Shown here piece after piece: positions 35,172 through 43,645 of a DNA stretch of 64,000 bases (positions are counted from its first letter, which is position 1; every line of letters starts with the position of its first letter). The stretch spans positions 620,001-684,000 of the forward strand of contig NZ_QAYX01000025.1 of assembly GCF_003054705.1 (NCBI RefSeq), written 5' to 3'. Origin of the DNA: Opitutus sp. ER46. Its GTDB lineage: Bacteria; Verrucomicrobiota; Verrucomicrobiia; Opitutales; Opitutaceae. A program made the position numbers and the translations under genes. Under the pieces are notes generated by a model, which was not told where the DNA came from, searched no databases, and saw only the letters and a program-made list of their open reading frames with translations.

Positions 35172-36208
35172 GTCAGGTTCGCCGTATCGTCGGCCAAAAG
35201 CTCCTCGAGCGGGGTCGCGAAGGTCTCGCCGCCGCGGCGATAACTGAGGCTGGGCGGAAGGAGAATCTTGCGGTTTTCGTGGGCAGAGCGCAGCGCCTCG
35301 GGAAAACCATTCTGCAATAGGCGCGAAAAATAGAAGTCGCTCGGATGACCGAGAATCTCATGCGAGCGCCACTTCTTCCGTACCATCGCGATGCTGTACT
35401 CGAGCTTCGTCACCGCCGGCTTGTCCCGACCCAACAGTCGTCGCCATTGCGTTCGCAGCCAACCCGGATTCGGCGGGCGGTTCGAGGCGGTAAACTCCTC
35501 CTCGGGCAAGAACGCGCTCAAAATCTCGCGACGGCGCAGCGCCGGGTTGGATCGAAACGTCTGCGAACCAATATGCTCCCAGAGGAGCGGCAATTGGAGA
35601 ATGTGGCGGCCGGCGTGATGGCACGCGGTGCTCAGATCGATCTCCTCGCCGTAGGCACGCAGGTCCTCCCAGAAACCGGTGGACCCGTCGGGTTGACGCA
35701 CGCTCGACCAGAATGACTTTCGGAGCGCAAAGAAGGCGCCGCAGAAGTTGGGACGAAGCAGCGGGTGCCCCGCCTGATGGTTGACGAGCCACCGTGAATC
35801 CGCCGTCAATCCCGCATCCGCTCCGGTCTGTGCCGAAACGCGTCGTTGGCACCAGTAGGCTATCGCCACTGAGGGATTCAGCTCAAAGACCGACAGAACG
35901 TCGTCGAGCCATCCAGGGGCCGTGGGCAAGACATCATCATTGAGCAGCAGCACGACCTCGGTCTGGGCGGCAGCCACCAGCCGATTCCATGCGCCAGGGA
36001 CGCCAAGGTTCGACTCGCCGCGATTCAGGCGGACTCCGAATTGCTCGCAGAACTCCGGGAGTGCGGCGACCGCCTGACGGTCAGGGCTGCCATCGTCATA
36101 GATGCAGATTTCCGCCACCTCGGGTGGAATCGTCGCCCGCAATGCGAACACCAGATTCTTTACGTGATAGACGCCGTTGTAGATCGGGATGCCGATGGTG
36201 GCCTTCAT
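35168..36208 (-). CDS. glycosyltransferase family 2
   Basis: The 346-residue product starts MKATIGIPIYNGVYHVKNLV and includes ICIYDDGSPDRQAVA, VVLLLNDDVLPTAPGWLDD for the metal motif and WEDLRAYGEEIDLSTAC for the catalytic acid region. A C-terminal extension from about 260 is unconserved. The ATG at 36208 is preferred over 36298 since the family strand begins right there. It overlaps its downstream neighbour by ATGA. Confidence 0.85.
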   Translation of the reverse strand: MKATIGIPIYNGVYHVKNLVFALRATIPPEVAEICIYDDGSPDRQAVAALPEFCEQFGVRLNRGESNLGVPGAWNRLVAAAQTEVVLLLNDDVLPTAPGWLDDVLSVFELNPSVAIAYWCQRRVSAQTGADAGLTADSRWLVNHQAGHPLLRPNFCGAFFALRKSFWSSVRQPDGSTGFWEDLRAYGEEIDLSTACHHAGRHILQLPLLWEHIGSQTFRSNPALRRREILSAFLPEEEFTASNRPPNPGWLRTQWRRLLGRDKPAVTKLEYSIAMVRKKWRSHEILGHPSDFYFSRLLQNGFPEALRSAHENRKILLPPSLSYRRGGETFATPLEELLADDTANLT

Positions 36209-36233
36209 GGGAACGCGACTGCGGTGATGGCGT

Positions 36234-37139
36234 TCAGTTCGGGCGCGCAGGGCGGAACCGCTTGGAACAAGAGAGGCCAATGCGCTGCCGGACTTCACGG
36301 ACCAGCAGCGCGGTGGGGTGGGTCAACAGATAGTGCGCGAAAGTTGGGCTCGAACCGGTGTAGCGAGCCTCGCGGAGCCGATAGCGGTCATAGTCGATCC
36401 GCCGGGAGAGACTCCGCCGCAGCGACGCGGCAATTGGAGCGCCCGCGAGATGGTTTTCCACGCTGTCGCGTATTTCACGGGCAGCCGTTTCAGCGGCTCG
36501 TGACTTCTGTCCTGCATGCAATCGGAACCGGGCGAGCGCACGGGGGATGCGCGCGGTGCGGGCTCCGGCGAGAAAGCAGCGCACCCAAAAATCGAAATCG
36601 AACGCGAGCTGATAACGGGGATCGAAGGGCCCAACTCGCTCCCACAGGGTGCGGCGAAAGAAAACTTCGGGCTGCACCCACTGCCTTCCGGCCCACCAGA
36701 CTCGGTAAATATCGAGAATTTCTTCCAGCGAGGTGATCGCCCCGGCATGGTGTCCGGTTACAGCTCCCGCGGCATCGATCCACTCGACCTCGCCGTACAC
36801 CAGGTCGATCTCGGGATGCTGCTCGAAGAACTGGACGACGTTGGCGGCCGCACCGGCTGAGAGAAGATCGTCGGAGTTGAGAAAGCCGATCACCTCGCCA
36901 CCCATCGTCGCGAACGCGCGGTTGAGGGCATCGGCCTGGCCGTGATCGCTGGCGGAGACAACGTGATCGCCGGCCTGGGCCTGGCTCCGGGCGAGGTCCA
37001 GCGAACCGTCGGTCGAACCTCCGTCCTGAAAATGCCAGCACACGTGAGGGCGGTTGGCGGCGAGCGAATCCAACGTCGCCGCGAGAAAGGAACCACCGTT
37101 CAGGTTGGGAATCGCGAGCGTGAGGGGACCTAGACTCAT
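36234..37139 (-). CDS. glycosyltransferase family 2
   Basis: The 301-residue protein begins MSLGPLTLAIPNLNGGSFLA and has DGGSTDGSLDLARSQ, the metal motif GFLNSDDLLSAGAA and the later FDPRYQLAFDFDFWVRCF, a signature of WcaA-like transferases where the DFDFW acid region replaces ED. This is probably a hexosyltransferase of the repeat unit. It lies 25 bases upstream of the next gene. Confidence 0.87.
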   Translation of the reverse strand: MSLGPLTLAIPNLNGGSFLAATLDSLAANRPHVCWHFQDGGSTDGSLDLARSQAQAGDHVVSASDHGQADALNRAFATMGGEVIGFLNSDDLLSAGAAANVVQFFEQHPEIDLVYGEVEWIDAAGAVTGHHAGAITSLEEILDIYRVWWAGRQWVQPEVFFRRTLWERVGPFDPRYQLAFDFDFWVRCFLAGARTARIPRALARFRLHAGQKSRAAETAAREIRDSVENHLAGAPIAASLRRSLSRRIDYDRYRLREARYTGSSPTFAHYLLTHPTALLVREVRQRIGLSCSKRFRPARPN

Positions 37140-37167
37140 CGCGACGGAATGGGAGCGACGAATGGCA

Positions 37168-38241
37168 TCAACCGCGGCGCCGGGCTAGAGCCTGCTGGAG
37201 GTGCGCGAACAGGCGGGCCATGAGCGTCGGCCAATTGTAGGTGTGCGTAACGAGGCTCTGCAGGGCCAGACCGTGGCCCCGACGCCGATCCGGCAACCGC
37301 AACAATTGGCGCAGTTGCTCGGCCAGCTGCTGGGGAGAGCGGCTGGAAACGACCAGTTCTGTGGTGCCGGCTTCGGCGTGAAGCGCGTCCATCTGGGGAT
37401 GGGGCGTGCTGACGGTGGGTATGCCGGAAGCCGAGTAGTCGAAGAATTTGAGCGGCGAGCTGAAATCAGCGGGCCCCGGTCGGTACAGACAGACGGCGGC
37501 CCCCATCCGATCGAAAAGTGCGGTGGTCTCGTGATGGGCCATCGGGCCGTGCGCCCTGACGTTGGCCGGCACGTCGCGAAGTGTTTCGGTGCCGGGGCCG
37601 ACGAGATGGAAGTGAACCGGATCTCCGGCTTGCTGCAGCAGGCGGGCGCCGGCGAGCAGGAGGTCGAAGTCATTCCAGCCGATATATGCGCTCCCGGCCC
37701 AGACCACGTCCAGGCGATTGCTGTCCGCGGGCGTCACCTGCCGTTCGCGTGGATATGCGCCATTGGAGATCACGACTGCCCGCGGCAGATCGAGCTCGGT
37801 GACCACGTAGTCGGCAATCTTCTGGCTGACGCAAACGGCGAGGTCGCATTGCGGAGCCAACTGTCGGAACATCCTCCGATCGTAAGCGATGGTGGCCGGG
37901 TCCAGGCCGATATACGCTCCCTGCTCAGGCACGGTGTTGAATTCCCAGACCAGCAGCGGATTGCCGGCCAGCCGTTTGCCCCAGCGACTGAACCAACGAG
38001 TATACTTGGGCACCGGCGGCGAGTTCTGAAGCCGGGTGTAGAGGACGTCGGCTCGCCGCAGGCGAAGCGCGATGCCGAGCGTGGACGTCGGGAGGCGCGT
38101 AACCTCCGGGTGCCGCAACTCGGGCCAGCCGGCAAGCGTGTGCCCGGCTTGCCTCGCCTCGCGAATGAAGGCCTCGATGTGGGCTTCGCCGCCTCCACAG
38201 TGCCCGAGGCTGTAGCCGTAGTTGGCGAGCACGAGTCTCAT
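37168..38241 (-). CDS. glycosyltransferase family 4
   Basis: The 357-residue GT-B protein starts MRLVLANYGYSLGHCGGGEA, contains LLVWEFNTVPEQGAYIG and AVCVSQKIADYVV, and ends its C-terminal domain with LYRPGPADFSSPLKFFDYSA, where the usual EX7E is replaced by a SSPLKFFDY motif typical of another GT4 subgroup. An upstream in-frame stretch back to 38418 is arginine-rich shadow sequence. The ATG forms ATGA with the upstream stop. Confidence 0.83.
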   Translation of the reverse strand: MRLVLANYGYSLGHCGGGEAHIEAFIREARQAGHTLAGWPELRHPEVTRLPTSTLGIALRLRRADVLYTRLQNSPPVPKYTRWFSRWGKRLAGNPLLVWEFNTVPEQGAYIGLDPATIAYDRRMFRQLAPQCDLAVCVSQKIADYVVTELDLPRAVVISNGAYPRERQVTPADSNRLDVVWAGSAYIGWNDFDLLLAGARLLQQAGDPVHFHLVGPGTETLRDVPANVRAHGPMAHHETTALFDRMGAAVCLYRPGPADFSSPLKFFDYSASGIPTVSTPHPQMDALHAEAGTTELVVSSRSPQQLAEQLRQLLRLPDRRRGHGLALQSLVTHTYNWPTLMARLFAHLQQALARRRG

Positions 38242-39470
38242 GGGTGTGCTGCCGCGACTCGCTCGTACAGCCGTCGCTTTTCGGCCAGCTGGGTGGCCAG
38301 CGAATACTCTGCCTCCACGTGCGCACGCCCGGCGGCGGCAATCGCGGAGTTGCCCGCGCCGACCTGATGCGCGGCCTCCAGCAAGTGGGCAAGGGCCGCT
38401 ACGTCCCGCTCTGGGCACCGGTAGCCCGTGCGTTCCGGAATGATCAGTTCGGGGATGTCGCAGTGGTCGGTCCCGACGCAGACCAGTCCCGCTGCCATTG
38501 CTTCCGTCAAGATCACGGGCGATCCGCCTTCGGCATCACCGTTCGCGGCGTGGCGGGATGGACAGAGAAAGATGTCGTGCTGCTGCAACAGCTGCCGGGT
38601 CTCCGCCAATGGCAGAAAACCGGCAAACCGGACGCGATCGCGCAAACTCGGCTGGGCGGCGATCGCCTGCAGGGTCGCGCCGATCTTCTGGCCGGCGCGG
38701 TCCGCATCCGGCGCGCCGCCCACGATCGTGACGCGCAGATCGACTCCCCGGGAGGCGGCCTGGGCACACGCCAACAGGCCATCCTCCAGGCCCTTCTTTT
38801 CCGTAAAGCGGCCGACCATCACGATCTTCATCGAACGCGTGAAGTCACGACGGGCGAACGGCAAATCGGCCAGGTCGACGCCGATATGATGGATGTGGAT
38901 TTTCTCGGCCGGGCAACCCAAGTGCTGCAGTCGATCGCGCATCGCGGACCCCTCGACGAGAAAGAGCGTTCCGGCCGCGAAGAGCTGCCGGTACCGCTCG
39001 CGCCATTCCGGAAACTGCGTCGGTACATTCCAAGCGTCGTAGCCGTAGAACGATGTCACCAGCGGACGTCTGGACCGTGCAGCAAGAGGAAGCCACTCCC
39101 AGCCGCACATTCCAAAATGCGCATGCAGCACATGCATCGGTCGCCACCGCGCGAGCAGTTCGACAAAGCCGTCTGCACGCCCGAGACGGAAGGCGAGGGA
39201 ATTGATCAGCCTCGGAAGAACGGTACGAGCTCCCCAGGGTGGTGGTGACTGGATCAGTCGTCGTGGTTCGAGGGGAAATCGCTCTGGCGCGACCAGCTGC
39301 CGACAGGCCACCGTCCCCCTGCAACCCGGTACGGCGCGCACCTGCGGGTAGATCCAGTTCTCGGTGAGCGGGAGATAGGTTTCTACCAGGTGAAGAATGT
39401 TGAGCCGCCGCGTGGCCGCGCTCGCCCGCGCGTCACGGATCATCGTTTCTGACTGAAGATCACTGCCCAT
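38238..39470 (-). CDS. glycosyltransferase family 4
   Basis: The 410-residue enzyme resembles colanic-acid WcaL/AmsK-type transferases: ILHLVETYLPLTENWIYPQV, VLHAHFGMCGWEWLPLA, VTSFYGYDAWNVP, IHIHHIGVDLADLPF, KIVMVGRFTEKKGLEDGLLA and an SPVILTEAMAAGLVCV nucleotide-sugar motif. Such enzymes often add galactose to a growing repeat. It overlaps the aminotransferase gene by 11 bases. A start at the second Met (about 39443) is possible. Confidence 0.87.
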   Translation of the reverse strand: MGSDLQSETMIRDARASAATRRLNILHLVETYLPLTENWIYPQVRAVPGCRGTVACRQLVAPERFPLEPRRLIQSPPPWGARTVLPRLINSLAFRLGRADGFVELLARWRPMHVLHAHFGMCGWEWLPLAARSRRPLVTSFYGYDAWNVPTQFPEWRERYRQLFAAGTLFLVEGSAMRDRLQHLGCPAEKIHIHHIGVDLADLPFARRDFTRSMKIVMVGRFTEKKGLEDGLLACAQAASRGVDLRVTIVGGAPDADRAGQKIGATLQAIAAQPSLRDRVRFAGFLPLAETRQLLQQHDIFLCPSRHAANGDAEGGSPVILTEAMAAGLVCVGTDHCDIPELIIPERTGYRCPERDVAALAHLLEAAHQVGAGNSAIAAAGRAHVEAEYSLATQLAEKRRLYERVAAAHP

Positions 39471-40617
39471 GCAGCAGAACGTCGCGGACCGCCGTAATCA
39501 CGTCTTCCACGTCACCATCGGCAAGCTTTGCGGAGATCGGGAGGGAGACGGTCGAGCATCCGATCGCGTGGGCCCGGGGAAAGTCATCCGGCCTCCAGCC
39601 GAAGCGCTGCTGATAGACGCTGAGCACCGGAATGGCCCGGTAGTGCACTCCCGTCCCGATATTGCGGCGGTGCAGTGCGGTCATGAATTGGTCCCTGGTC
39701 ACAGGTGCCCGGACCTCGTCGATCAGGAGTGTATAGAGGTGCAGCGCGTGCCGGCTGTTGGCGGGAAGGGGGGCCGGACGCGCGGCTGGCAAGTCTGCAA
39801 AAGCCCGGTTGTAGGCGTCCCAGATTTCTTGTCGGCGCCGCCAATATGCCTCGACGCGCTGGATCTGATGCAGCCCGATGGCCGCCTGCAGATCCATCAT
39901 GTTGTACTTAAAGCCGATCTCGACGACATCGTAGTGCTTGTAGCCATCGTCGGAGAAGCGCTTCCAGGCGTCCTGAGACATGCCGTGGAGTGCGAGCATC
40001 TTGAGCCGTGCGGCGATGGCCGGATCGTCGGTGAGGACCATGCCGCCTTCACCGGTGACGATGTTCTTTGTGGAGTAGAAGCTGAGGACACCACAGGTGC
40101 CGAACGTGCCTGCTTTTCGGCCGGCATACTCGGTCTCGATCGCGTGCGCGCAGTCCTCGATGATCTTCAGCCCGTGCTCCGCGGCCAGTGCGACCAGCGC
40201 CTCCATGTCGCAGGCCCGGCCTGCAAAATGGACCGGCATGATGGCCTTCGTCCGTGACGTGATTTTCCGACGGACGTCGGCGGGATCGAGATTGAAGGTG
40301 TCACGGTCGACATCCGCGAGCACCGGGGTGGCTCCGGCATGGATGATGGCGTTAATGGTCGCGCAGAAGGTCATTGCCGGCGCGATCACCTCATCTCCGG
40401 GCTGCAGACCGCACGCGAGACACGCGAGGTGGAGCCCGGCGGTGCATGAGTTCACGGCCACGGCATATTTGACCCCCTTGTAGGCGGCCACGCGCCGCTC
40501 GAATTCCGCCACCTTGGGCCCGGTGCCAAGCCAGGCGGACCGAAGGCTGGCGACGACTTCCGCGATTTCCGCTTCTTCAATGAGCGGTTGTCCGAAGACC
40601 AGGTATTGACTGCGCAT
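39460..40617 (-). CDS. DegT/DnrJ/EryC1/StrS aminotransferase
   Basis: PLP enzyme that aminates a nucleotide-activated keto-sugar, giving an amino-deoxy-sugar for the glycan. From ATG 40617 the product has 385 residues. The PLP Lys is in FYSTKNIVTGEGG (about Lys184) with DCAHAIETEYAGRKAGTFG before it, and MTFCATINAI marks the substrate region. The last part contains HALHLYTLLI and HYRAIPVLSVYQQ, classic for the family. The matching dehydratase (4,6- or 4,5-type) is absent from the window, so its substrate must come from elsewhere. The TTG at 40626 is a weaker alternative start. Confidence 0.93.
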   Translation of the reverse strand: MRSQYLVFGQPLIEEAEIAEVVASLRSAWLGTGPKVAEFERRVAAYKGVKYAVAVNSCTAGLHLACLACGLQPGDEVIAPAMTFCATINAIIHAGATPVLADVDRDTFNLDPADVRRKITSRTKAIMPVHFAGRACDMEALVALAAEHGLKIIEDCAHAIETEYAGRKAGTFGTCGVLSFYSTKNIVTGEGGMVLTDDPAIAARLKMLALHGMSQDAWKRFSDDGYKHYDVVEIGFKYNMMDLQAAIGLHQIQRVEAYWRRRQEIWDAYNRAFADLPAARPAPLPANSRHALHLYTLLIDEVRAPVTRDQFMTALHRRNIGTGVHYRAIPVLSVYQQRFGWRPDDFPRAHAIGCSTVSLPISAKLADGDVEDVITAVRDVLLHGQ

Positions 40618-40672
40618 GGGGGGCAAACTGGAGGTGCGCGGAGTTGCGGGACTCCCGGGGCCGGGACTCGCC

Positions 40673-41638
40673 TCAGCAGGCGACGATCAGGAGCGGCGAA
40701 ACGGGGCGGGTCGGCTGGAAGAGGCGCCGCAAGGACCGCCCGAGCCTAGTGCGCAGAGATTCGCGGCGGCCGATCGTGAAGGTCCAATTGGAGGCGGGCT
40801 TCGCGCCAAAGGACGCCTTGAAGTCGCGGAGCGAGTCCGATCCCGAGGCACCGAAGTTCAGCGATTTCGCTCCCCGGGCGACAGCCGCCTGGATGCCGTG
40901 GTCGACCAGTGCCCCGGTCGGAAAGTAGTCCGAGAAGTCGCGGTCTGCCGCGCCGTGCCAATAGAAGACGGAGTCGCCGTCCGGAATGAACAACGCTCCC
41001 GCGACGACTTGCCCGCTTACCTCCGCCAGCGACAGCGTGGCCGGCTGCGGGAGCTGCAGGAGGCCAAAGATCAGCTCGGCGGGGTACTTGACCCGAAAGC
41101 CCTCCTTCTGCTGGGCCAGCTTGGCGTGGACGGCACAGTACTGGAGTACGTCGTCGTACGTGGTGGCTTCCCGGATGATACAGCCCTTCTTCTGCGATTG
41201 TCGGATTTCGTTACGTCGGGTCTTCCGATATGCCGCGAAGAGGTCCGCATGGGATTGGCCCAGGCTCAGGACGTGTGTCGCGTAAGGCGTGCTGGAAAAG
41301 CCGGCGCGGTGGAGGACTGCGGCCAGTTCGCCGTGATCGAACCGCACGTGCCAGAGCAGGTACCCAAGCCCGTGAGCCTCGAGTACATCGTAGGCGGCTT
41401 GTGCAAGCGATCGCGGGGACGGAATCCCGTTCGACGGATGCGCGAACAAACCGTCAGGGCCAAAAGCGCCATGCGCCACCCCGCCGTCCGGCGTCGTCAG
41501 AATGCCGTGCATCGTGCTGGGACCCGAGTGAAGTGCCCACTGCATTTTGATCACCTGAGCAGATGAGGGATGCCGCTGAGCCCAGATTTCGGCAAAGGCG
41601 GCGGTCGAAAAGGCGGTACGAGCCGCACCCGAATTCAT
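40673..41638 (-). CDS. FemAB/GNAT-like acyltransferase
   Basis: The 321-residue product has two GNAT-like halves as in FemAB-type and BioF2-like acetyltransferases: SLGQSHADLFAAYRKTRRNEIRQS and a later VVAGALFIPDGDSVFYWHGA plus GAKSLNFGASGSDSLRDFKASF, which correspond to the aminoacyl or acyl transfer domain of the PEP-CTERM/exosortase-associated FemAB group. A role in N-acylating an amino-sugar made by the neighbouring aminotransferase is the simplest reading. It overlaps the methyltransferase gene by ATGA, and the ATG at 41638 is favoured over the extended frame. Confidence 0.75.
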   Translation of the reverse strand: MNSGAARTAFSTAAFAEIWAQRHPSSAQVIKMQWALHSGPSTMHGILTTPDGGVAHGAFGPDGLFAHPSNGIPSPRSLAQAAYDVLEAHGLGYLLWHVRFDHGELAAVLHRAGFSSTPYATHVLSLGQSHADLFAAYRKTRRNEIRQSQKKGCIIREATTYDDVLQYCAVHAKLAQQKEGFRVKYPAELIFGLLQLPQPATLSLAEVSGQVVAGALFIPDGDSVFYWHGAADRDFSDYFPTGALVDHGIQAAVARGAKSLNFGASGSDSLRDFKASFGAKPASNWTFTIGRRESLRTRLGRSLRRLFQPTRPVSPLLIVAC

Positions 41639-42369
41639 GACTTCCGCCAGACAAAGAAGTAGTCGCGGATTCCCGGCCGGGCGCTGGCGGCCCGGTCGAA
41701 GTGGAAGCGCGCCCGTGCGGTCCAACGGGCAATCAGTCTGATGGAGGCGAAAGGAAGACGACGTCGCTGCACGAATCGCTCGATCCGTCCACTATGGCGG
41801 TTGATGACCCGCTGGATTTTGGTCGTGAAACCGGCCGCCTCGAAGTCGCGCGTAAAGTCCGAGGCCGGTTGCTCCACATACATCTCGACGTTCGCCACCA
41901 TGCCTCCCGGTCGGAGCGCCCGGTGCATCTCCCGAGCGATGTCCGCATAGACGGGAGTGGGCACGTTGAGGCTGTAACGGAGGACCGAGCAGACCCAGAT
42001 CAAGTCGACGCTGGCAGGTGCGACGGGTATATGAATCCCGTCAGTCAGCGTCGTCGTGCTGCCGGATGGCAGGCCAAGCTGGCGCAGCTGTTCCAGCATC
42101 TCCGGTGTGATTTCGGTGCCGAGCACTTGATGCCCGCGGCCAGCAAAGAACCGGAGGAAGCGTCCGGTGCCGCAGCCGAAGTCGACCACCACGGAAGGCC
42201 CCGGCAGACATCGCTCGATGTAGCGCGCCGCCCAAAGTTGGGTGGCATGCAGGTAGGCGTTCCGCCCGTGATTGCCGCAGCCGGTGAGGACCGCGTCGAG
42301 TTCTCCGAGAGAGGCTCGTTCGGACCAGGATTTCCCCGTGGTCTGGAAAAGTCCCTTTTCGTCAGGCAT
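41635..42369 (-). CDS. SAM-dependent methyltransferase (class I)
   Basis: The 244-residue product has motif I VVVDFGCGTGRFLRFFAG (about 60-77), the motif II/III region VDLIWVCSVLRYSL and LRPGGMVANVEMYVEQP. It likely methylates a sugar or a chain end. In Wzm/Wzt systems a terminal methyl or phosphate cap stops growth and is bound by the Wzt C-terminal domain, and this gene lies next to wzt (8-bp overlap), which makes a capping role plausible. This is inference from position. Confidence 0.82.
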   Translation of the reverse strand: MPDEKGLFQTTGKSWSERASLGELDAVLTGCGNHGRNAYLHATQLWAARYIERCLPGPSVVVDFGCGTGRFLRFFAGRGHQVLGTEITPEMLEQLRQLGLPSGSTTTLTDGIHIPVAPASVDLIWVCSVLRYSLNVPTPVYADIAREMHRALRPGGMVANVEMYVEQPASDFTRDFEAAGFTTKIQRVINRHSGRIERFVQRRRLPFASIRLIARWTARARFHFDRAASARPGIRDYFFVWRKS

Positions 42370-43645
42370 GGGGGAGGGGGACGTCGTCAGTGACCGACGC
42401 GTCGTGTGACAGAACCCGCCAGGTCGAGTCCACCCAGTACTTTCCCCAGCGCCCGTCGAGTTTCAGGTCGCCGAACCGGCCGGGCTGGGGGATGACGCGG
42501 ATGGCGGTGCACATCCGGGCAAAATCGACGGAACGATTCTCGGCGCCGGCGGTGATCCAGGGACTCAGGAGATATTTGCCCGGATAGAGGCCGATGTTCT
42601 CGAATTTGCCTTCAATCACGAAGTCCCCTTGTACGCGATCGAGGCGAAGGCCGCGATGGGCAGATTGCAGATCCAGTAGGGGCTCACCGGCGGCGTTGTG
42701 GATGACAACGCCAACCATGACGTTGTTGAGCACGGCGCGGCATTCGCCCTTGAGCCGGATGTTGAGCGTGCCGCCGAACGGCACGCTGGTCAGCGGTTTT
42801 GCGTCCGGCCCGAGGACGGCAAGCTCGGTGACCAGGGCTTCGCCGGTACCGCTGCGGTCGTGCCAGGTCCTCAGCGCCACGCCGGCCTCCGGGCGAGCCT
42901 CCGCGAGGTGTTCCGCAATGATGTCGGCCGGCGTGCCGACCTGCTTCACCTGACCTCTGAGGAGGTGGATGCACTTCGTGCAGAGGTGCTGCATCATCGC
43001 GCTGTTGTGGCTGACCACCAGAATTGTGCGGCCTGCTCTCGCATCGTCGTCGAGCTTGCCCATGCACCGTTCCTGAAAGGCAGCATCACCGACTGCCAGG
43101 ACTTCATCGATGATCAGCACCTGCGCGTCGAGAAAGGCGGCCACCGCAAAGGCCAAACGCACGCGCATCCCGCTCGAATAGTGCTTCACCGGCGTGTCGA
43201 TGAACTTGGCGACGTCGGCGAAGGCGACAATTTCGTCGAAGTGGGTGCTGATTTCAGCGCGCTTCATGCCGAGGATCGAGCCGTTCAGGTACACGTTCTC
43301 GCGGCCGGTGAGATCGGGGTGGAAGCCGGTGCCGACTTCCAGGAGCGAAGCGACGCGGCCGCGGAGGGTGGCCCGCCCGCTCGTCGGCTCGGTGATGCGC
43401 GAGAGAATCTTCAGCAGCGTCGACTTGCCCGCGCCGTTCCGGCCAATGATGCCGACCACCTCGCCGGGCTGCACCGAGAATGACACGTCGCGGAGCGCCC
43501 AGAACTCACCTTCATCGGGCGGTGGAGTGGCGCCACGCAGGCGCAACCACATGCGTCCGATGTCGTCGCGCAGCGTCGTCGCCCCGACCACGCCGAGGCG
43601 GTATTTTTTCGACAGGCCTTCGACTTCGATGATGGGGCGGCTCAT
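42362..43645 (-). CDS. wzt: polysaccharide ABC exporter ATPase with carbohydrate-binding domain
   Basis: Powers export of an undecaprenyl-linked glycan. The 427-residue product has an N-terminal nucleotide-binding domain: Walker A IGRNGAGKST (67-76), signature YSSGMRVRLAFA, Walker B LIIDEVLAVGDAAF. From about 260 a Wzt-type C-terminal beta-sandwich follows (LNIRLKGECRAVLNNVMVGV, IEGKFENIGLYPGKYLLSP). That domain recognises chain-end modifications in characterised systems. Gene order wzm-wzt with an ATGA overlap is typical. Confidence 0.95.
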   Translation of the reverse strand: MSRPIIEVEGLSKKYRLGVVGATTLRDDIGRMWLRLRGATPPPDEGEFWALRDVSFSVQPGEVVGIIGRNGAGKSTLLKILSRITEPTSGRATLRGRVASLLEVGTGFHPDLTGRENVYLNGSILGMKRAEISTHFDEIVAFADVAKFIDTPVKHYSSGMRVRLAFAVAAFLDAQVLIIDEVLAVGDAAFQERCMGKLDDDARAGRTILVVSHNSAMMQHLCTKCIHLLRGQVKQVGTPADIIAEHLAEARPEAGVALRTWHDRSGTGEALVTELAVLGPDAKPLTSVPFGGTLNIRLKGECRAVLNNVMVGVVIHNAAGEPLLDLQSAHRGLRLDRVQGDFVIEGKFENIGLYPGKYLLSPWITAGAENRSVDFARMCTAIRVIPQPGRFGDLKLDGRWGKYWVDSTWRVLSHDASVTDDVPLPHA